From assembly GCA_914767715.1 (NCBI GenBank), contig OU612067.1, forward strand, positions 26,634,162-26,698,161: a stretch of DNA of 64,000 bases. Reading direction: 5' to 3'. The notes under the pieces were generated by a model. That model saw only the letters and a program-made list of their open reading frames with translations. It was not told where the DNA came from and searched no databases. The position numbers were made by a program, and so were the translations under genes. This DNA comes from Membranipora membranacea. Taxonomy: Eukaryota > Bryozoa > Gymnolaemata > Cheilostomatida > Membraniporidae. Shown here in pieces: positions 41,801 to 56,100 of this stretch (positions within the stretch are counted from its first letter, which is position 1; each line of letters starts with the position of its first letter).

Positions 41801-44800
41801 AAGCACCTGCAGAAGCTAAAAGAGCTGACTCTGAATCTGCCCGTGAAATATGCCGACTGCGCTGCTTCATCCTAATAAGACAAAACAATGTAGATCTTAT
41901 TACATACAATGAAAGCTGGTCACAATTAGAATCCTGCTTATTCGAAATTCTGACTTATTTAACGAAATCCCTGCTTATACAGACAAAATTTTGAATAAAG
42001 TGATACTGTAAAAATGTATAATAAATGTATAAGGCTTGAGCAAAATTAGCTTCCTGGGTTATCAGAAAAATCTCTTGCTAGACCAGGTTGCATTGTTGGA
42101 ATAACTTAAAAATAATGTTTTTTGACTCTTCATTGGTTTATCACCCCTCTAAGCTCTGGCAGAACTGTATCAATAAATGTGCGTTTTTTAAAACTTTTTA
42201 ACGGGATGCTTATCATATCTACGGATACTATGGAGACAACACTTCAAGCTCAACACTTGGCTCGGGATGGGTGATTTTCACACCTCAGATCATGTTATAT
42301 ATAAGGTAAACTTACAAATGAGGGAATTTTCACTGCTCAGATCATGTTATATATAAGGTAAACTTACAAATGAGGGAATTTTCCCACCTCAGATCATGTT
42401 ATATATAAGGTGAACTTACAAATGAGGGAATTTTCACACCTCAGATCATGTTATATATAAGGTAAACTTACAAATGAGGGAATTTTCACACCTCAGATCA
42501 TGTTATATATATAAGGTGAACTTACAAATGAGGGAATTTTCACACCTCAGATCATGTTATATATAAGGTAAACTTACAAATGAGGGAATTTTCACACCTC
42601 AGATCATGTTATATATAAGGTAAACTTACAAATGAGGGAATTTTCACACCTCGGATCATGTTATATATAAGGTAAACTTACAAATGAGGGAATTTTCACA
42701 CCTCAGATCATGTTATATATAAGGTAAACTTACAAATGAGGGAATTTTCACACCTCAGATCATGTTATATATATAAGGTGAACTTACAAATGAGGGAATT
42801 TTCACACCTCAGATCATGTTATATATAAGGTAAACTTACAAATGAGGGAATTTTCACACCTCAGATCATGTTATATACATAATATTATATATATAATATA
42901 ATATATATAAGATAAACTTACAAATGAGGGAATTTGACGATGAATTCATCTTCCTGTATGAACTTTAGAAAGTAAAAACAAAAGAAAAATATCTCTTCTC
43001 CTTTCTGAAGTCTGTCTGGTAGATTGTGTCTAAAAAACAACATTAATTTACATTTCAGAATGCATTGTCTGGTACTGCAGCCCAAGAATCTTGACATTTT
43101 TTTTTCTCAATATCAACAAGAAAGAGGTTTGTTAAGTCACACTTCCCTTCTAAAAACAATCTCCATGTCAAGGTTGATCATAATCTCTGAGACCAGTGAT
43201 TATTAGTTGAGAGATACGTCAACATGACAAGTATGAATAGATGTGTGAAATTCATTTGTATACTTCCAGCTCAATATATCAATACTATTATAGCTCTGGG
43301 CTCTAGCTTTATATAATCATAATTATAAACTTTATTTAACACCGATCGATGCAAGAAGCAAATAAGACCATGTGTTTATCCAGGACTAATCATCATTTGC
43401 TTATTTTCACGGTTCTGGAATGACAAATCAGAAATGGGGGAAAAGACAACCACCATCTACATCTTAAATTATAAGAGTGAACAGTTATCGCATCATAGCC
43501 TGATGCCTCACAGTTTTCTGCATTGTTCTAACATTGATGACATTTTAGTGCCATCAGATCAAGAGTATGGAGGATATTTTCATATTGAAAATCGATCTTT
43601 ATATATCGCAAGCAGCAGATGAAATCACCAAAACACAAAATGAAGATATTGGAAGCTTTCTGACGTGAGGTAATGTTTTTTCAAGCTAGTAGAAAGTGTT
43701 CTGCTGCAGTGACTTACCCAAACAGATACCAGTCATATGCGACAGTGAGATAGAGTATCTCCAGAGCGGATAGTGATTTGTGTATGAGACCGTCGGCCCA
43801 CAGAGAGAGACGTAGTAAGGATACAAACAGTGGAGTACGATCCCAGCCTGATATACAGTGCACAAGTAAACCTGAGTCTCCTGTCAGTATATAATAATAA
43901 GTTACAAAGTGGGTAAATGATTTATGTAATAACAGATCAAATGAATCAATCGTCTCATGAGCAATGACGCCTCATGAGCAATGACGTCTCATGAGCAATG
44001 ACGCACATTGTCAGGTGATGTGACATTATGAAGAACATGCAAATCCAATAATTATGATGTAGATATACTGAAATCCACTTGTCTAAACATAACTTAGTGA
44101 GTAATAATACAAGCATAAGGTTTCCGTATCAACACGACTTTGGTCTGCAGGGGTGAGGGTCAGAATAATGGCCAGGTGGGATGAAATTTGTATTTTACCA
44201 TATGATTGAGTCAATTTACCTTCCTGAATGTGTTTGAGCATGACATGTAGATAATTCTGAGTAATCTGGATGAGTGTCCATGTTTTATATTGATTCCAGT
44301 GAATGGTGGGAACCCGTAAATGTTTCTCGTTTGGTAATTCTAATCGTGTGTTGACAAAATCCTGACTCCAGTCAAAAACAGATCTGTCTCCATCATAATC
44401 CTGATCTCTCCATGTCTGTAATAAACAAAGGGATAGCCATATTGTACTTCAATTATTTTAATATGATCTTTATAATGATTGTTTGCGCTCAGCAAGATTG
44501 CGCATCGGCAGCATCCTAGATGCAAAAACCAATCGGTTACCGCCTTAAAGAACTCAGACTAATACAGATAATGAGTAACATAATCTGTATGCCATACAGA
44601 TATGGCACCAGCTGGTAAACTGTGACGCTGATTGCTCTATTACTGAATGTATATTTTGATTTTAGTTAGTGCACACCATCCAATGAGTTCTGAAAACATT
44701 CTGTGAGTAACAAGATATCTTACCTTAAAGAATTCACAGCCTGGATATGGTAGACTCCACACTGAGAACTCACCATACCTGTTCAGCTTATCCACTTTCT

Positions 44801-47800
44801 CTGATGAGGTGACACTGAAAAATGTGAAGACAATAGAATTATGTTTTACTACTTATAAAAAGACCAATGCTAGGGGAAATCTAAGAGACAAGAAATAATA
44901 AAAGAGTGTTATGCTGATCAACCTTATAATTGTCTAGATATATTATTGCATCTCATCACCTACAAAAGTTATCCTCTTTGTCACAATGTTCTGACAACTC
45001 CTACCATCACAACAATTATTTGGGAATTAGCCAAGTAGAATGTTAGAAAGCAATGAGCCTATGCACCTTGCTTTTCATTCACTGTGCTGATATATGTAAA
45101 TATTCATGAAGCACACATCAGGGAAAATCTGTTGGACTTTAAGGAAAAAGACTTTACAAGAATTATTTGTGCGACTATCGATCACCACAGCTAGCCCACC
45201 TGAATTGGAAAAAAAACAGGAAGAGTTGTGTGTTTCTGATTTAATAAAGCCACTCCAAGAGACCAGTACGTACTTGAGAAAATATTTGACTTTCTTGTTT
45301 TCCAGCATAAGATCACAAATGTGTCTCACATTAAACTCCTTCAGCAGTTTTATATCCTGACCACGAATTCTGTCAAATATCTGTGAATCCCTGAAACAAA
45401 GTGACATCAAGTTCCTTTGTAATATGCGTTACCATAGATCAGCATACAGGTCAACACATATATTTACCAAATACGAGCTCTGTAGGTCTTACACGTTTCA
45501 CAAAAGTTAGTTTAGTTTCGGTTTTACTATAATGATTCATAATAAAAGACCATCCAATGTCAGTTTACCCAGTTTGGCCATTTAGCCTGTGATGAACTAT
45601 CAAGTTTGGTCAGACATTACCTCGGTATAAGTATTATAGTGTTATGAATCAATGCACTTCGTAATGCTCAGCTCTGGCAGCAGAAAAGAACACAAAATGG
45701 ATTCAGTGTTTGCAAATTAACCGAGACTAATGTATAACTGCTTACTCGTTTCTACTCCGATCTGCAGTGCTCCTGGCACCAGCATGATTCGGTACACTGT
45801 CTCCATCTATAGAATGTATAAAACTTGTAGACACAATTAAAAGCTTATCAATTGTATCTTATTTTACATCATTGAGACAATTAACAAGTAAACAATGTTT
45901 TGAAAAGGTAATAATTGAACAAACAGATTTAGCAGCAGCCATTAACATATCCAGCTTTTTCTACCATTGGTAGTACAGATAAACTCATCTCATCATCCCA
46001 ACAGTAAATGCTAAAGGACTAACTAATCTATGTAAACGCCATGATTTTCTAGGAGGTTCAATCATGTACCATACCGTTACAGGTAGTAATTCTTACTTCA
46101 CATTTTAAGCACTCTAACCAAAATAAAAATAATTATCAATCACAGCAAAGAAATCACTATCTAGGTCATCTGCAAGATGAGTGCAGAATATTGTTTCTTT
46201 TATTCCTATCAACAACTTCATCACCAATAACCTTAGGACCTTAGCACAGTATAAGAATATGTAGCTGTGGAGAACTCTTGGTGTTAGAAATTAATCATAG
46301 CTACCTAATATTATGTAGGTATAGACTACATATAACCCACCACCCAGTCGAATAGGTGAATTGAGACCCAGTGTGTAACAAATAAACAATCATTCCATAG
46401 CACCGTGACTGATTAATTGGGTAGTGACTTACTGTTGAACATGATATTGATACCCATTCTACCGTACATCTCTCCACCGCTGGATATGGTCGCTGATCTG
46501 CATATATGCTGTAAAGTAGAAAACAATATTTTAAAAGGTTGGATGAAAGATCAAACTTTTTTTAATCTAAACTGTGATACCAAACTTTTTCACATCATTA
46601 AAAACCTCTGTCATTTACATCGGACACTTTAACCTATGCGGGACGGTTCAGAGACGACAGACATGGTTTTAAAAAACACTTTGAATTATAATTTTATGTA
46701 AATCATATCACATAAGTTGACCTAGACTGTTTGACCTAAGAAACTGCTGTAAAGATTAGACGATTTCAAGGTATTCCAAGGTATTTCTCATTGCAAGCTA
46801 AAATTATAAAATAAGCATACAGAAATGCCTCACGTGAAATTAATTAATATCATTTATTCGTTTTGATGTTCATGTGCAACTGGGAATCTAATGGGAAACC
46901 GTAGAAATTCATGCTTACTTTTCCCTCGACGAGTATGACAGGTGAGACGAACCTGGTACGACACCTGGCAAACCTGGCTTTAGTGAACATCTCAGTAAGT
47001 GATTGCATAGAGTATATAGACTCATGATTCTGAGCACCATTAGAAGACGAGTCCTTAGTGCACTCGTACTCAAGTATGACAAGCTTAGAGGGGTAGTGAT
47101 TACATAACTCTCCTCCTCGGTTATCCAAAACCTGTACAAAGTAAAGTTTGTGATGAAACGTCAACCAAATAATCACCAACCAATATTACAACAAAGCACA
47201 TGTGAATTTCTATTGATTTAGCCTAGTTAAATATTTTATTGAGATAAAAGTGTATTTTTCATTTTTCAAGTAGACACACTAGATAGCGGGCATATAATAG
47301 TGAATAACAAGGATTTACTGAATATGAACCTGTTTCTCATACATGATTGATCATCACTTATCTGTTCATCACTATTCCAGAGAAATAGGATCTGGCTAAA
47401 GGCAAACATGAATAGTAGATAATATCTCACCTACTCATATGTACTTATACCGTACTTACTGTGTATTTATAATCTTTACCAAACAGGTTCAGACAGTGAG
47501 ACAGTACCTTCTCATCCTGTTTGAGAAAAAAGATATAATTCTGATATAGCTTGTATTATAATGAGTGGCTGATCCAGTGCATTTGGCACAAGCGGGTTAC
47601 TCACACGGCTAGTGATATTATTATTGATGAGGGAGACATCTCACCTCCATAATGATTGTCTGAGGGGCATAGTAGGTGCAACATCGTTGGAAAATAAAAG
47701 GATTTATACCAATATGCCTCAAAGTTTTGTTATGTCAAGATTTTTGAAGAAAAGATGGCTGACAAACATGTTATCCTCGTCAAATTGTTATCAACATTAA

Positions 47801-48088
47801 TAAAAACTCTGGAATTTATTCTTATAGGTATTACTATGAGGTGGTATGTTGTTTAGAGGATTAAATCGGAACTTATCGTACATTATAAATTCCTACAAAT
47901 ATGTTGGCCATGGCTGAGGCATATCAATACTGACATCATATGATAATCACAACTTAGTGATAAGAAGATATTCTAGACACCAGTACCCATACCGTTATAG
48001 TCGATTCTTTAGCTCTGTATGCAGTTTTGGACATGTGGTGTACCAGACTATGTAAGTCATTCTGTTTCAGTCGACCTGAGCCTGCCAT
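38827..48088 (-). CDS. MTMR14: Myotubularin-related protein 14, phosphoinositide 3-phosphatase
   Basis: Fifteen phase-matched exons: 47993-48088, 47460-47516, 46919-47131, 46433-46508, 45746-45806, 45274-45390, 44724-44814, 44220-44415, 43718-43880, 42922-43029, 41762-41871, 41247-41391, 40763-40927, 39374-39541 and 38827-39016. They encode 651 residues; human MTMR14 has 650. The catalytic loop HCISGWDRT provides the CX5R nucleophile Cys311 and Arg317. Close family matches flank it: VILVEGKHICRSATIS, DRIRGQDIKLLKEFNVR, VTSSEKVDKLNRYG, LPYPGCEFFK, LRLSLWADGLIH and ILYLTVAYDWYLFG. The C-terminal end (RLEEVRVLFYNAYGSTVGF) is also conserved, after a serine-rich variable region. MTMR14 (Jumpy) removes the 3-phosphate from PI3P and PI(3,5)P2 and restrains autophagy and calcium signalling in muscle. 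The active site is intact, so the enzyme should be catalytic. An acceptor just before the start codon implies a 5' UTR exon upstream. Confidence 0.97.
42273..42935. repeat. 52-bp minisatellite containing copies of a splice donor
   Basis: About twelve units of 52-54 bp, each with CTCAGATCATGTTATATATA and AACTTACAAATGAGGGAA. Differences between units are few; two have an extra TA. On the minus strand the second motif reads TTCCCTCATTT then GTAAGTTTA, identical to the end of MTMR14 exon 10 and its splice donor. The last unit (around 42916-42935) is the real exon boundary; the array fills the start of intron 10. Confidence 0.95.
43954..44004. repeat. 17-bp tandem repeat, three copies
   Basis: CTCATGAGCAATGACGC three times in a row with one C/T difference, in the MTMR14 intron between exons 8 and 9. 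Confidence 0.9.
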
Positions 48089-48585
48089 CGTACGGTATAC
48101 CTACACAAAAATAATAAATCTAGAATCTAGAATCTAGGTCCTGTAATGTTTTTATGTGAAGCTAATACTAGGCCTATGACTAGGGCAGGCCATGAATCTG
48201 CTGTACAGCCTCATTTCAGGCCTTATTTATTGATGGAGTAGTTTAATTGCTAAAACATATTCTCTAGTTAGTGGCCTACCCTCAGTCCGAGATAATGTGG
48301 GTTTATCATGAAACAAAAAGGTTCAGCCTAGCTTACTACTAGTAGAAATGGTATGAGAGAACACTGCTCTTACTGTCTGATAGTGCTACAGCCCTGAGTT
48401 CCAAGCTAGTGCCTTTGCCATCTCTACTCTAGCTTACAGTCTTAAAATTAAGGCTGATTATCACAAGTATGATATGTAAAAAAGAAGATATCTACTTTTA
48501 CAACTACTGTCTGTGTAGGCATCTTTGGCCCTACAACTAGCTAGGTGGAAAGAGTTAGTAAGTAGACTAAACTGAAATGTCCACT

Positions 48586-48711
48586 GGCCTTCTTTAGTTC
48601 TAGCAATACCAGTGGATTAGTACCTCAGTGCTCAAGGCCTCGACCACTGGAACATTCAACTACTGGTATTGCACCAACTACAACAAAGTCAAAGGGAATT
48701 GTTGGCCTGTG
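48586..48711. repeat. Decayed copy of foldback B
   Basis: The stretch contains CTCAAGGCCTCGACCACTGG and GGTATTGCACCAACTACA, similar in order to the centre and right arm of the foldback at 13361-13460. Its two arms still pair imperfectly (GCAATACCAGT with ACTGGTATTGC). It lies 5' of the MTMR14 coding start. Confidence 0.75.
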
Positions 48712-50182
48712 CTGAAACTCACCCTGTGAAAGTGACTAAGGCCTGTGTGTGAGTTTCTAAAACTTCAATATCTTCTCAGCGATTCAGAGAATCAATATCT
48801 CCTGTCACAGACCAGTAAATTGAACTTAATACTCAAGCATTACCTATTCTTACCTAACCTGATACAGAGGTACCCTGCTGTCTGCTGATCCTTGCTTCCT
48901 GCTTTCTAGCCTGCTGTATTTATTTGGCACCAAAAGTGATTTTTCCAAAACTGATTGTGACCTTGACCTCTGTGTATTTTGGCTGGATAAAGCACTCTAG
49001 TTGGAACTAAGGACAAGAGGAGAAGATAACTTCTCATGTATGATAATAACACCATCAGGAAGCAGGGAGGGTTCATCCCACCCTCCCTGCAGGAAGGGTG
49101 GTGATGGTGGGACAATATGGGATAGGATAATCTTCATTTGTCACTAGCATTAAAGGTGAAGCAAAACTGAATGGCTGACAAATTCAAAAAAGTGAAAACT
49201 TGTGGGGGAAAACCTGTTCCAATACCTGGTCGTTATGTTTATGCCACTAATAAACCTACATAACCCTGTAGGGTGGGCACGATTGCACGGGCATCAATAT
49301 AGTTGTTAGATATCTGACCTAGCCCATTTGTGATGTTAAGTGACTCTATAAAGGGGGTGTATTGTCCGACTGTCCGTCCAACGGCCTGGCTTGGGACATG
49401 AAGTCATATACTAATACACTTATTGTTGTAAAGCTCCTGGGTTATATTGCTTTTTTCAATGGTAATGAACAAATCATCATTAATTTCTATCTCATACTCT
49501 GACCCAAGTCCTATAAGGGAGTGTTAAACACAAGTCCCACCAGGGAGGGTAGAAGAATAATTCCACCCTCTGTTGGCACAATAACTAGCCAGGTGTCGTT
49601 TAGGAGTTGTTTCCTCTGTAATATTAAGAAGATAATCCTCATTCATTGCTATAAGAGTGATAAACCCCCTGCTGCCAGGGAGTTTCGGACCAAACTTCCT
49701 GCTGTTGCTATGTTGCCATACTTGCTGAGCATTTTGCAGTAATTACCAGAAATTTCAATTTACCTCTCGCAGACTCCAGAATATCCAATGATTCTGAAAC
49801 ACTTTCAGCATAATATATTCAGCCATAGTAGCATTGTGGGAATGTGAGATTCATCGATGACGTATATTATAATAACTGGAGGGGGATACCCGCCGCAACC
49901 AACACCGGGCCAGCAGACACCCTCCCCTAAAATGAACCTGGCAAAGTATGTATTATTGCTATTTGAGTAATTTGAAGTCACGTTCTGATGTAAACTGAAG
50001 ACCTTAAGGCATCATTCTGATAGAATTGAATTAAGCTTTATTTCTTAACCTTGCTTATAAGCAAATGAGACAAAAAAAAAGATTTTACGAGTGTTCCCCA
50101 CAGTTCAACAGTCACATCCAACCAATTTCATTTCTTACGAAAACAAAAAACACTAAGTGACAACAGATAGCAGGTGGCCACA
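48712..50182. other. Intergenic region upstream of MTMR14
   Basis: No supported coding exon. It should contain the MTMR14 promoter and 5' UTR exon. At 50037-50042 a minus-strand AATAAA (TTTATT as read) lies about 140 bases beyond the MIC19-like stop and is a fair poly(A) signal for that gene. Confidence 0.5.
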
Positions 50183-53100
50183 CTATGACGTATTTGGAGC
50201 TGCAGTCTCCACTACCTCCGGTTCTTCTATTACCATAAGCTCTGGTGGGTAGGGTGGCAGCTCCTTATTCTCCTCGTGATCGTAATATGGTCTGGCACGT
50301 GTGGGGTTCAGGTTTACCTTACATGATTTCTGTTTTCTCTTTGAGGCCGGCCCCATCCTGAAGCACACCTGAAAATAACAAAGTGTTTTAGAACTTGTTA
50401 AGATCACAAGCCAGCGTTGTCATTACATTACCATAACATCATTTGATGTACCACTTATTGAGCGATTTTTGATGTTTTTCAAAGTAATATATAAATACAT
50501 TATTCTATACCATAAAAACAATTGTACATATTTTTAAACCCTTGGGTACTATTATAGGTCTAAGGTTATCTACAAGAACGATTGTTCAAAGGGATACAGA
50601 CTCAAATCTTTTTCAGCAAAAAACTGCATTGGATACAAAAAAAACACAGTAAACAACTTACACTGGCATTCTTATTGATGAGACCAATATAACATATAGC
50701 GTCATCGTGACATTTCAGACTCTGAGAAGGATTTTTTCTGAAGCATGTGTACAATGACTCCTGGAGATCCTGGCACATCGGCTCCTTCTCGTTATCTCTA
50801 TCAAAAGATGTTCAGTAAAAATAATTCTCTTTATATGAAGAATGTGAGAAAATTTAACATCGAAACCAGGAATCGCAAAAACATCCTTCCTTCCTTCCTT
50901 AGTGAAAATTTCCGGTTTCTGTGATGTGGACAGGGTAAAAAACACCTCAATTGATTGATATGGATTCTGTGCCCTTCTGGTATAATCAATTCATTATCAT
51001 CGGATATTCAATTTTGGTACTGTGGAGATTAATCAACTGATTCGATTGTCACATTAATCATGGAAAGAATGGATATGTCAGCAAAGAGATCTAGCGCCTT
51101 CTCTTTTAGTAACTTACGCAAACTTTTCTCGTACCACATTTATACCTTGGGTGTGCTTACTGTGCATATCTCTGGACTCTCTTTTATGCTATAATCAATA
51201 AAAAACAAAAGCTGATTCGAGATAAAAGTTGTGGTCATATAATTTCAGCAACAAAAAGTGCATGTGCATGTTTGTGCTGGGGGCCAGACCCAGAAATCTA
51301 CAGAGCTCCACCAGTGGGTGTCAAAAAATGAAGAATGGGTTGATAAAAGCCACTCAGAGCCATCACATTGGCTAGATTGAGGGCTCTAATAAGTATGTCT
51401 GCTATTAACTACTTGCACCTCAGTTCATTAAAAGTATTGGGTGATTTTGGTGATTACCTCCTCCTGACCAAACTTTGAACTTCACTCTAGGGAAGTGTAT
51501 TTATCATGGGTGAACTAAACCCACATATAATTATGTATTATACCAATATAAACCCAATGAGCCACAATAATATTAAAAAAAATATTATTTCTCAAAGAAT
51601 TCTACAAAAAACAGCCGTCACTAACAAAGTAATGTATCGTACACCTACTTCCAATAGTCCGATTACTTCCAAATTTCTTTTGGTTATTCAGAATAGGGCT
51701 GTCCAGATATGCTGATTTTTGCATCATTGTAAGTTGCATGCAAGCAAAATGTAACATGTATATCTGTTTTTTGAAAGTATGCCTGATGTGTGCTTACGAT
51801 TGCGCAATACACCAGAGACCTTAGCCTTTGATATACTCTCTTTGTCTAAACAAAGCCTCTTCTATAACAAGCTTTCAATTCAACCGATGTATGAGGCACA
51901 ATAATCCTATGTCCCAAATGCGACAAGTACAATAATTATAATCTGCTACTGGTAGCCTTACACCGTGATTACCAAAGATTATAAATTGTTAATACTACAT
52001 TTTACAAAATATTCTATACATGAAATAAATTATTCGAATTCAGTAATTTAGCAGGAAATCTCATCATTCAACATCAAATGTGGAAATAAGTCTTAGGCAC
52101 AAATGGTCTTGATTGGTTTCCCATCTTATTTCAACGATTAATATCTCGACAAAATTTTTATTCATGTGTAGTTTAGTTGTAATTTCAGGTATATATAGGT
52201 TTTTTTCACCTTTGTCAAACATCTGATCGTCCAGAAAGTGCTTGAGTTTTATACTATTCAATCGACTTGCTCCACGACCAGTAGAGCCTCCTGAGTCAAG
52301 CTACTAGAAGTGCAAGGAAAGCTAGTGCAACCATGATGTGAATGGCTATTATTAACATTATTATTACAATTTTACATGACACATGCCTCCAAAATATTAT
52401 GCTGACTCTGTGGGTTCGGAAAGATCTTCTTTGTAATTTTGTGATGGCTTATTTAGTCAACACAAACGGGTATGAATCATTCAATTTAGAAATTGTGGTT
52501 AAAATAGATTATATTTTATTAGCTTCGATTGTTTGATGCAGAAAGCGTGCTATCAAGAAGGAGATGGATTTATGAGTTGGTGACATACGTTAAGAGTGTC
52601 AGTCGCACAGCGTGCATGCGTTGGAGGTCATGGGTTTGGTTAGCCCCGAGGGCTTGTCATTTGGGATGCATGGGTTTCTCTTTGATTACAGATTTTAGCA
52701 AGAAGCTGATCTATGAATACTGAATTGCAATCTAACTATTATGATAAATGGAAGGTTACCAACATATGTGCATGTCTTGGTACTGAGCATAGGGATTCAT
52801 AAGTTAAACTTGAGATAGGAGCTGGAAAGTGTTTAACACAGCGTAATTCATTATGCTAGCAATATCAATTGTAAGCAGAGGCTGTACACACAGCATTCTT
52901 CTCATAGAGTGTTATCATGTGTTGCTATTCATAATAAAATATGTAACTGTGTGGCTAATTAAAATTGTTTTGAAAAACAGGCGCATGAGCTATTGTTTGG
53001 TGACAAGATTAAGTCGACATAATCTCATAGTTGTGTTGGTTTGTGATGGTTTGTGTTGTCGCAACGTCTCTCGCTGTTTAGTCATACAATCAAATGATTT

Positions 53101-56100
53101 ACTTTGTAGTGCTCTCATATTTACAGGTAGGCATACTATTTATTTATTTATTTATAGAGGCTTACAAAAGGATGGCTAATAGTTTAGGTTAGCGCAATTT
53201 TGAATATTTTCATGGGCTAAGGCCCCTGTAACTCTTTGCTCTCTGTATGGCATCACAGCCATTAACACAGTGAGCAATATCCTCATGACAGTAGATACCA
53301 TAGTAAAAATCTTGCATACTGTGATTCATCTGGATACCCAACTAACCATATTGACTTCAAGCTGTTGATGGCATATGACCGAGGAGCTATTGGTGACTGC
53401 ATTTGAAAAAATTCTAACTCAAATTAAGCTGCAAAACAAAATCCCTCCCCTGCCTTCTCTTGTCTTCACCTGATTGATTTGATTGATTTATTACATATCA
53501 CAGACAATATTACCAGGGCTCTCAACCACTCAGGTTTAGCCCGAGTTACTCAGATTTTTGGGTTTAACTCAGGCTTGCCAGGGGATTTTACAATGTGAGC
53601 TAAAAACTCAGATTTTGCTTGTTGGCAGAGATGAATAATATATAAACAATGCTAAATGTTGCCTTTCAATAATTTATGTCATATTATTAATAAATGATCA
53701 GGTATTAGATTCTAATTGTGATAAGCAATGCTCTCACTGCGCTGCCTATTCAAGTCATTTATGTGAAATTGATATGGCTAAATTCCAATTTACATTTGAG
53801 AATGCTTTTAAAATTTAGCTTGTAATGAACTTGACATGATTGAATGAATCTAGTCTTTAATTTGAATATCAACACATTACACCCCAACTTGCCTTTCTGT
53901 CAAAGCATTTCGGTTCAGACTGAGATGACATGCATATTTGATCACAGGGTCAACACTGCTTGATGTTGTAAGCAGATAGTTGGACATTTATATCATTGGA
54001 AGGTGGCAAAATAATGCGCTTCCCCAGGAAAGTCTTATCTGCTTGTTTAATAGCCGATAGATTGACTTTCAGCTTGGCAGCATCTTAATATTGAGAAGCC
54101 ATGTTCTCGGGCATTACTAATAATATCCAAAGTGATTGTATCTAAATTATTTTTTGGTGTGGATAGTTGTGACAGCCCATTGAAATAATTAATTCATTGG
54201 TGACATGGAATTTCCAACTGCATTGTCAATTTGTTCAAGTGGTGTTTTCTGATGGTTGCTGACAGCAGCTCAGGATTGGTTTGCTTGTTGTTGAAGTCGC
54301 TTTCTTTATTTATTGCGTTTGCCTCTTATTGTGTATACTCTATTCTAGATCACCTTGCTTGCATTGCTAATTTTTGGCAGAGATGAATAATAAAGATAAC
54401 ATCAAACTTTTGCATGAGAATTATGTGTGGTATTTGTTGTGGGTATTTGATTTCATTTGTGATAAGCTACGCTCTTACTGCACTGCCAATCCCAGTGATT
54501 TGCGAAATAAATTATTATGGCTAAATAGAAATTTGAATTTTAGGAATGTTAAAAAAGTGATTTTGCGGGTGAACCGGATAAATCCAGGCAACATCAAACT
54601 TTTGCATGAGAATAATGTGTGGTATTTGTTGTGGGTATTTGATTTCATTTGTGATAAGCTATGCTCTTATTGCACTGCCAATCCCAGTGATTTGCAAATA
54701 GATTATTATGGCTAAATAGAAATTTGAATTTTAGGAATGTTAAAAAAGTCATTTTGCAGATGAACTGGATAAATCCAGGCAATGATTTCAATAGCATCAC
54801 ATTACATCAATTATATGCCTTTCTACCCTGGCGGCTCAATTCGTCAGCCTTTAAATCAATATTTTTACAAACATATTTTTACATCATGGGGATTCATTTT
54901 CACCTGTGGCGATGGCCTTGGTTAGTCCATATGAATTGGTTCATCTGGATCGAATCTAAAGTTATTTGCGATTTTATGTTTACAAGAAATGCTCTTGGTT
55001 TTTATTGATTTACTTGCTATCACAAACATGAAATGTTGCGAGAAAAGGATGCATATACTTTGTCATTAAAGGAGCTTGCTACTAATGTATGGAACTTGCA
55101 TTTGAGGGCATCGCTCTAGAAAATTTTGTATGATGTGATGCTCATTAGCAAAACAGCACAATAATATCGAGGTCGCCTAGGTCAAGCCTCAAACATTAAA
55201 AACTTTTCTTAGTAATTTCTTGTTTATGGCACATATGCTCGTGTGCAAAACAGGCAGACAATACATCAAGAGGGAAACTACAAAACTTTTGAACATCATG
55301 GAAGCTTATGGCTTTGTACTTAGATGCAACATTTTTTTAACAACATACATTCTTTGACTTGCTTTGCCAGCTATTATTTGCACATAATCATCTCAGGTAT
55401 TTCACCCGACAATTTTTCGGTGCCATCTCAGATGTACCCTCAGCTGTTTATGCTCAGGGCGTTTTACACCTTTAAAATACCACTATGAGACATTTAATAT
55501 CAAAACTCAGGTTTCGAATCCTCCCAGGTTGAGAGCCCTGATATTACATAATCAAATAGTAACTAGAAACCAGAAGGATTTTATATCTGATATAATATGC
55601 CTTCATAATAACAATACTACTACTATTAAAGCTTCTTTGAGGGAAGGATTTGGGATTTTAACGTGACATTTATTTTCGCACAAATCAGAAGCACCGCCCA
55701 ATCTATTCTTAAAAATTTTACTTGAAAGACATTAATTTATGTTTGAAACAACGCTAAAAATCTTCAATAATTTTTAATTGACATTGTTTCCTCAATCAAT
55801 CCTTGTTTAAAATGTGATAGTGTCAGGCCTTCTTGTGTATTTCTTAGGATTGAAATATTTCATAACTGTTTGATGGGTATCCCTGGCTTAAATTTAATTC
55901 ATATCGCTGGGTAAGGTCGGTTGACACAAGTAGGCCTACCAGTAGATGAATTATGCGACCTCATTTAATCCCCCCACTCAAAAACTTTGACCCCATCCAG
56001 CAAAAATTAAAACCAGTAGTATCAAATTTGGATTGGAAATAGTAAATCAAGTATCTATCGCTACCTATTCTCTTGCTATCTTGCAGCTATCTTACGGAGA

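Noticed and set aside
54374-55008. Two long plus-strand frames
   Set aside because: Length comes from a tandem duplication inside the hAT-like element; no transposase motif seen.
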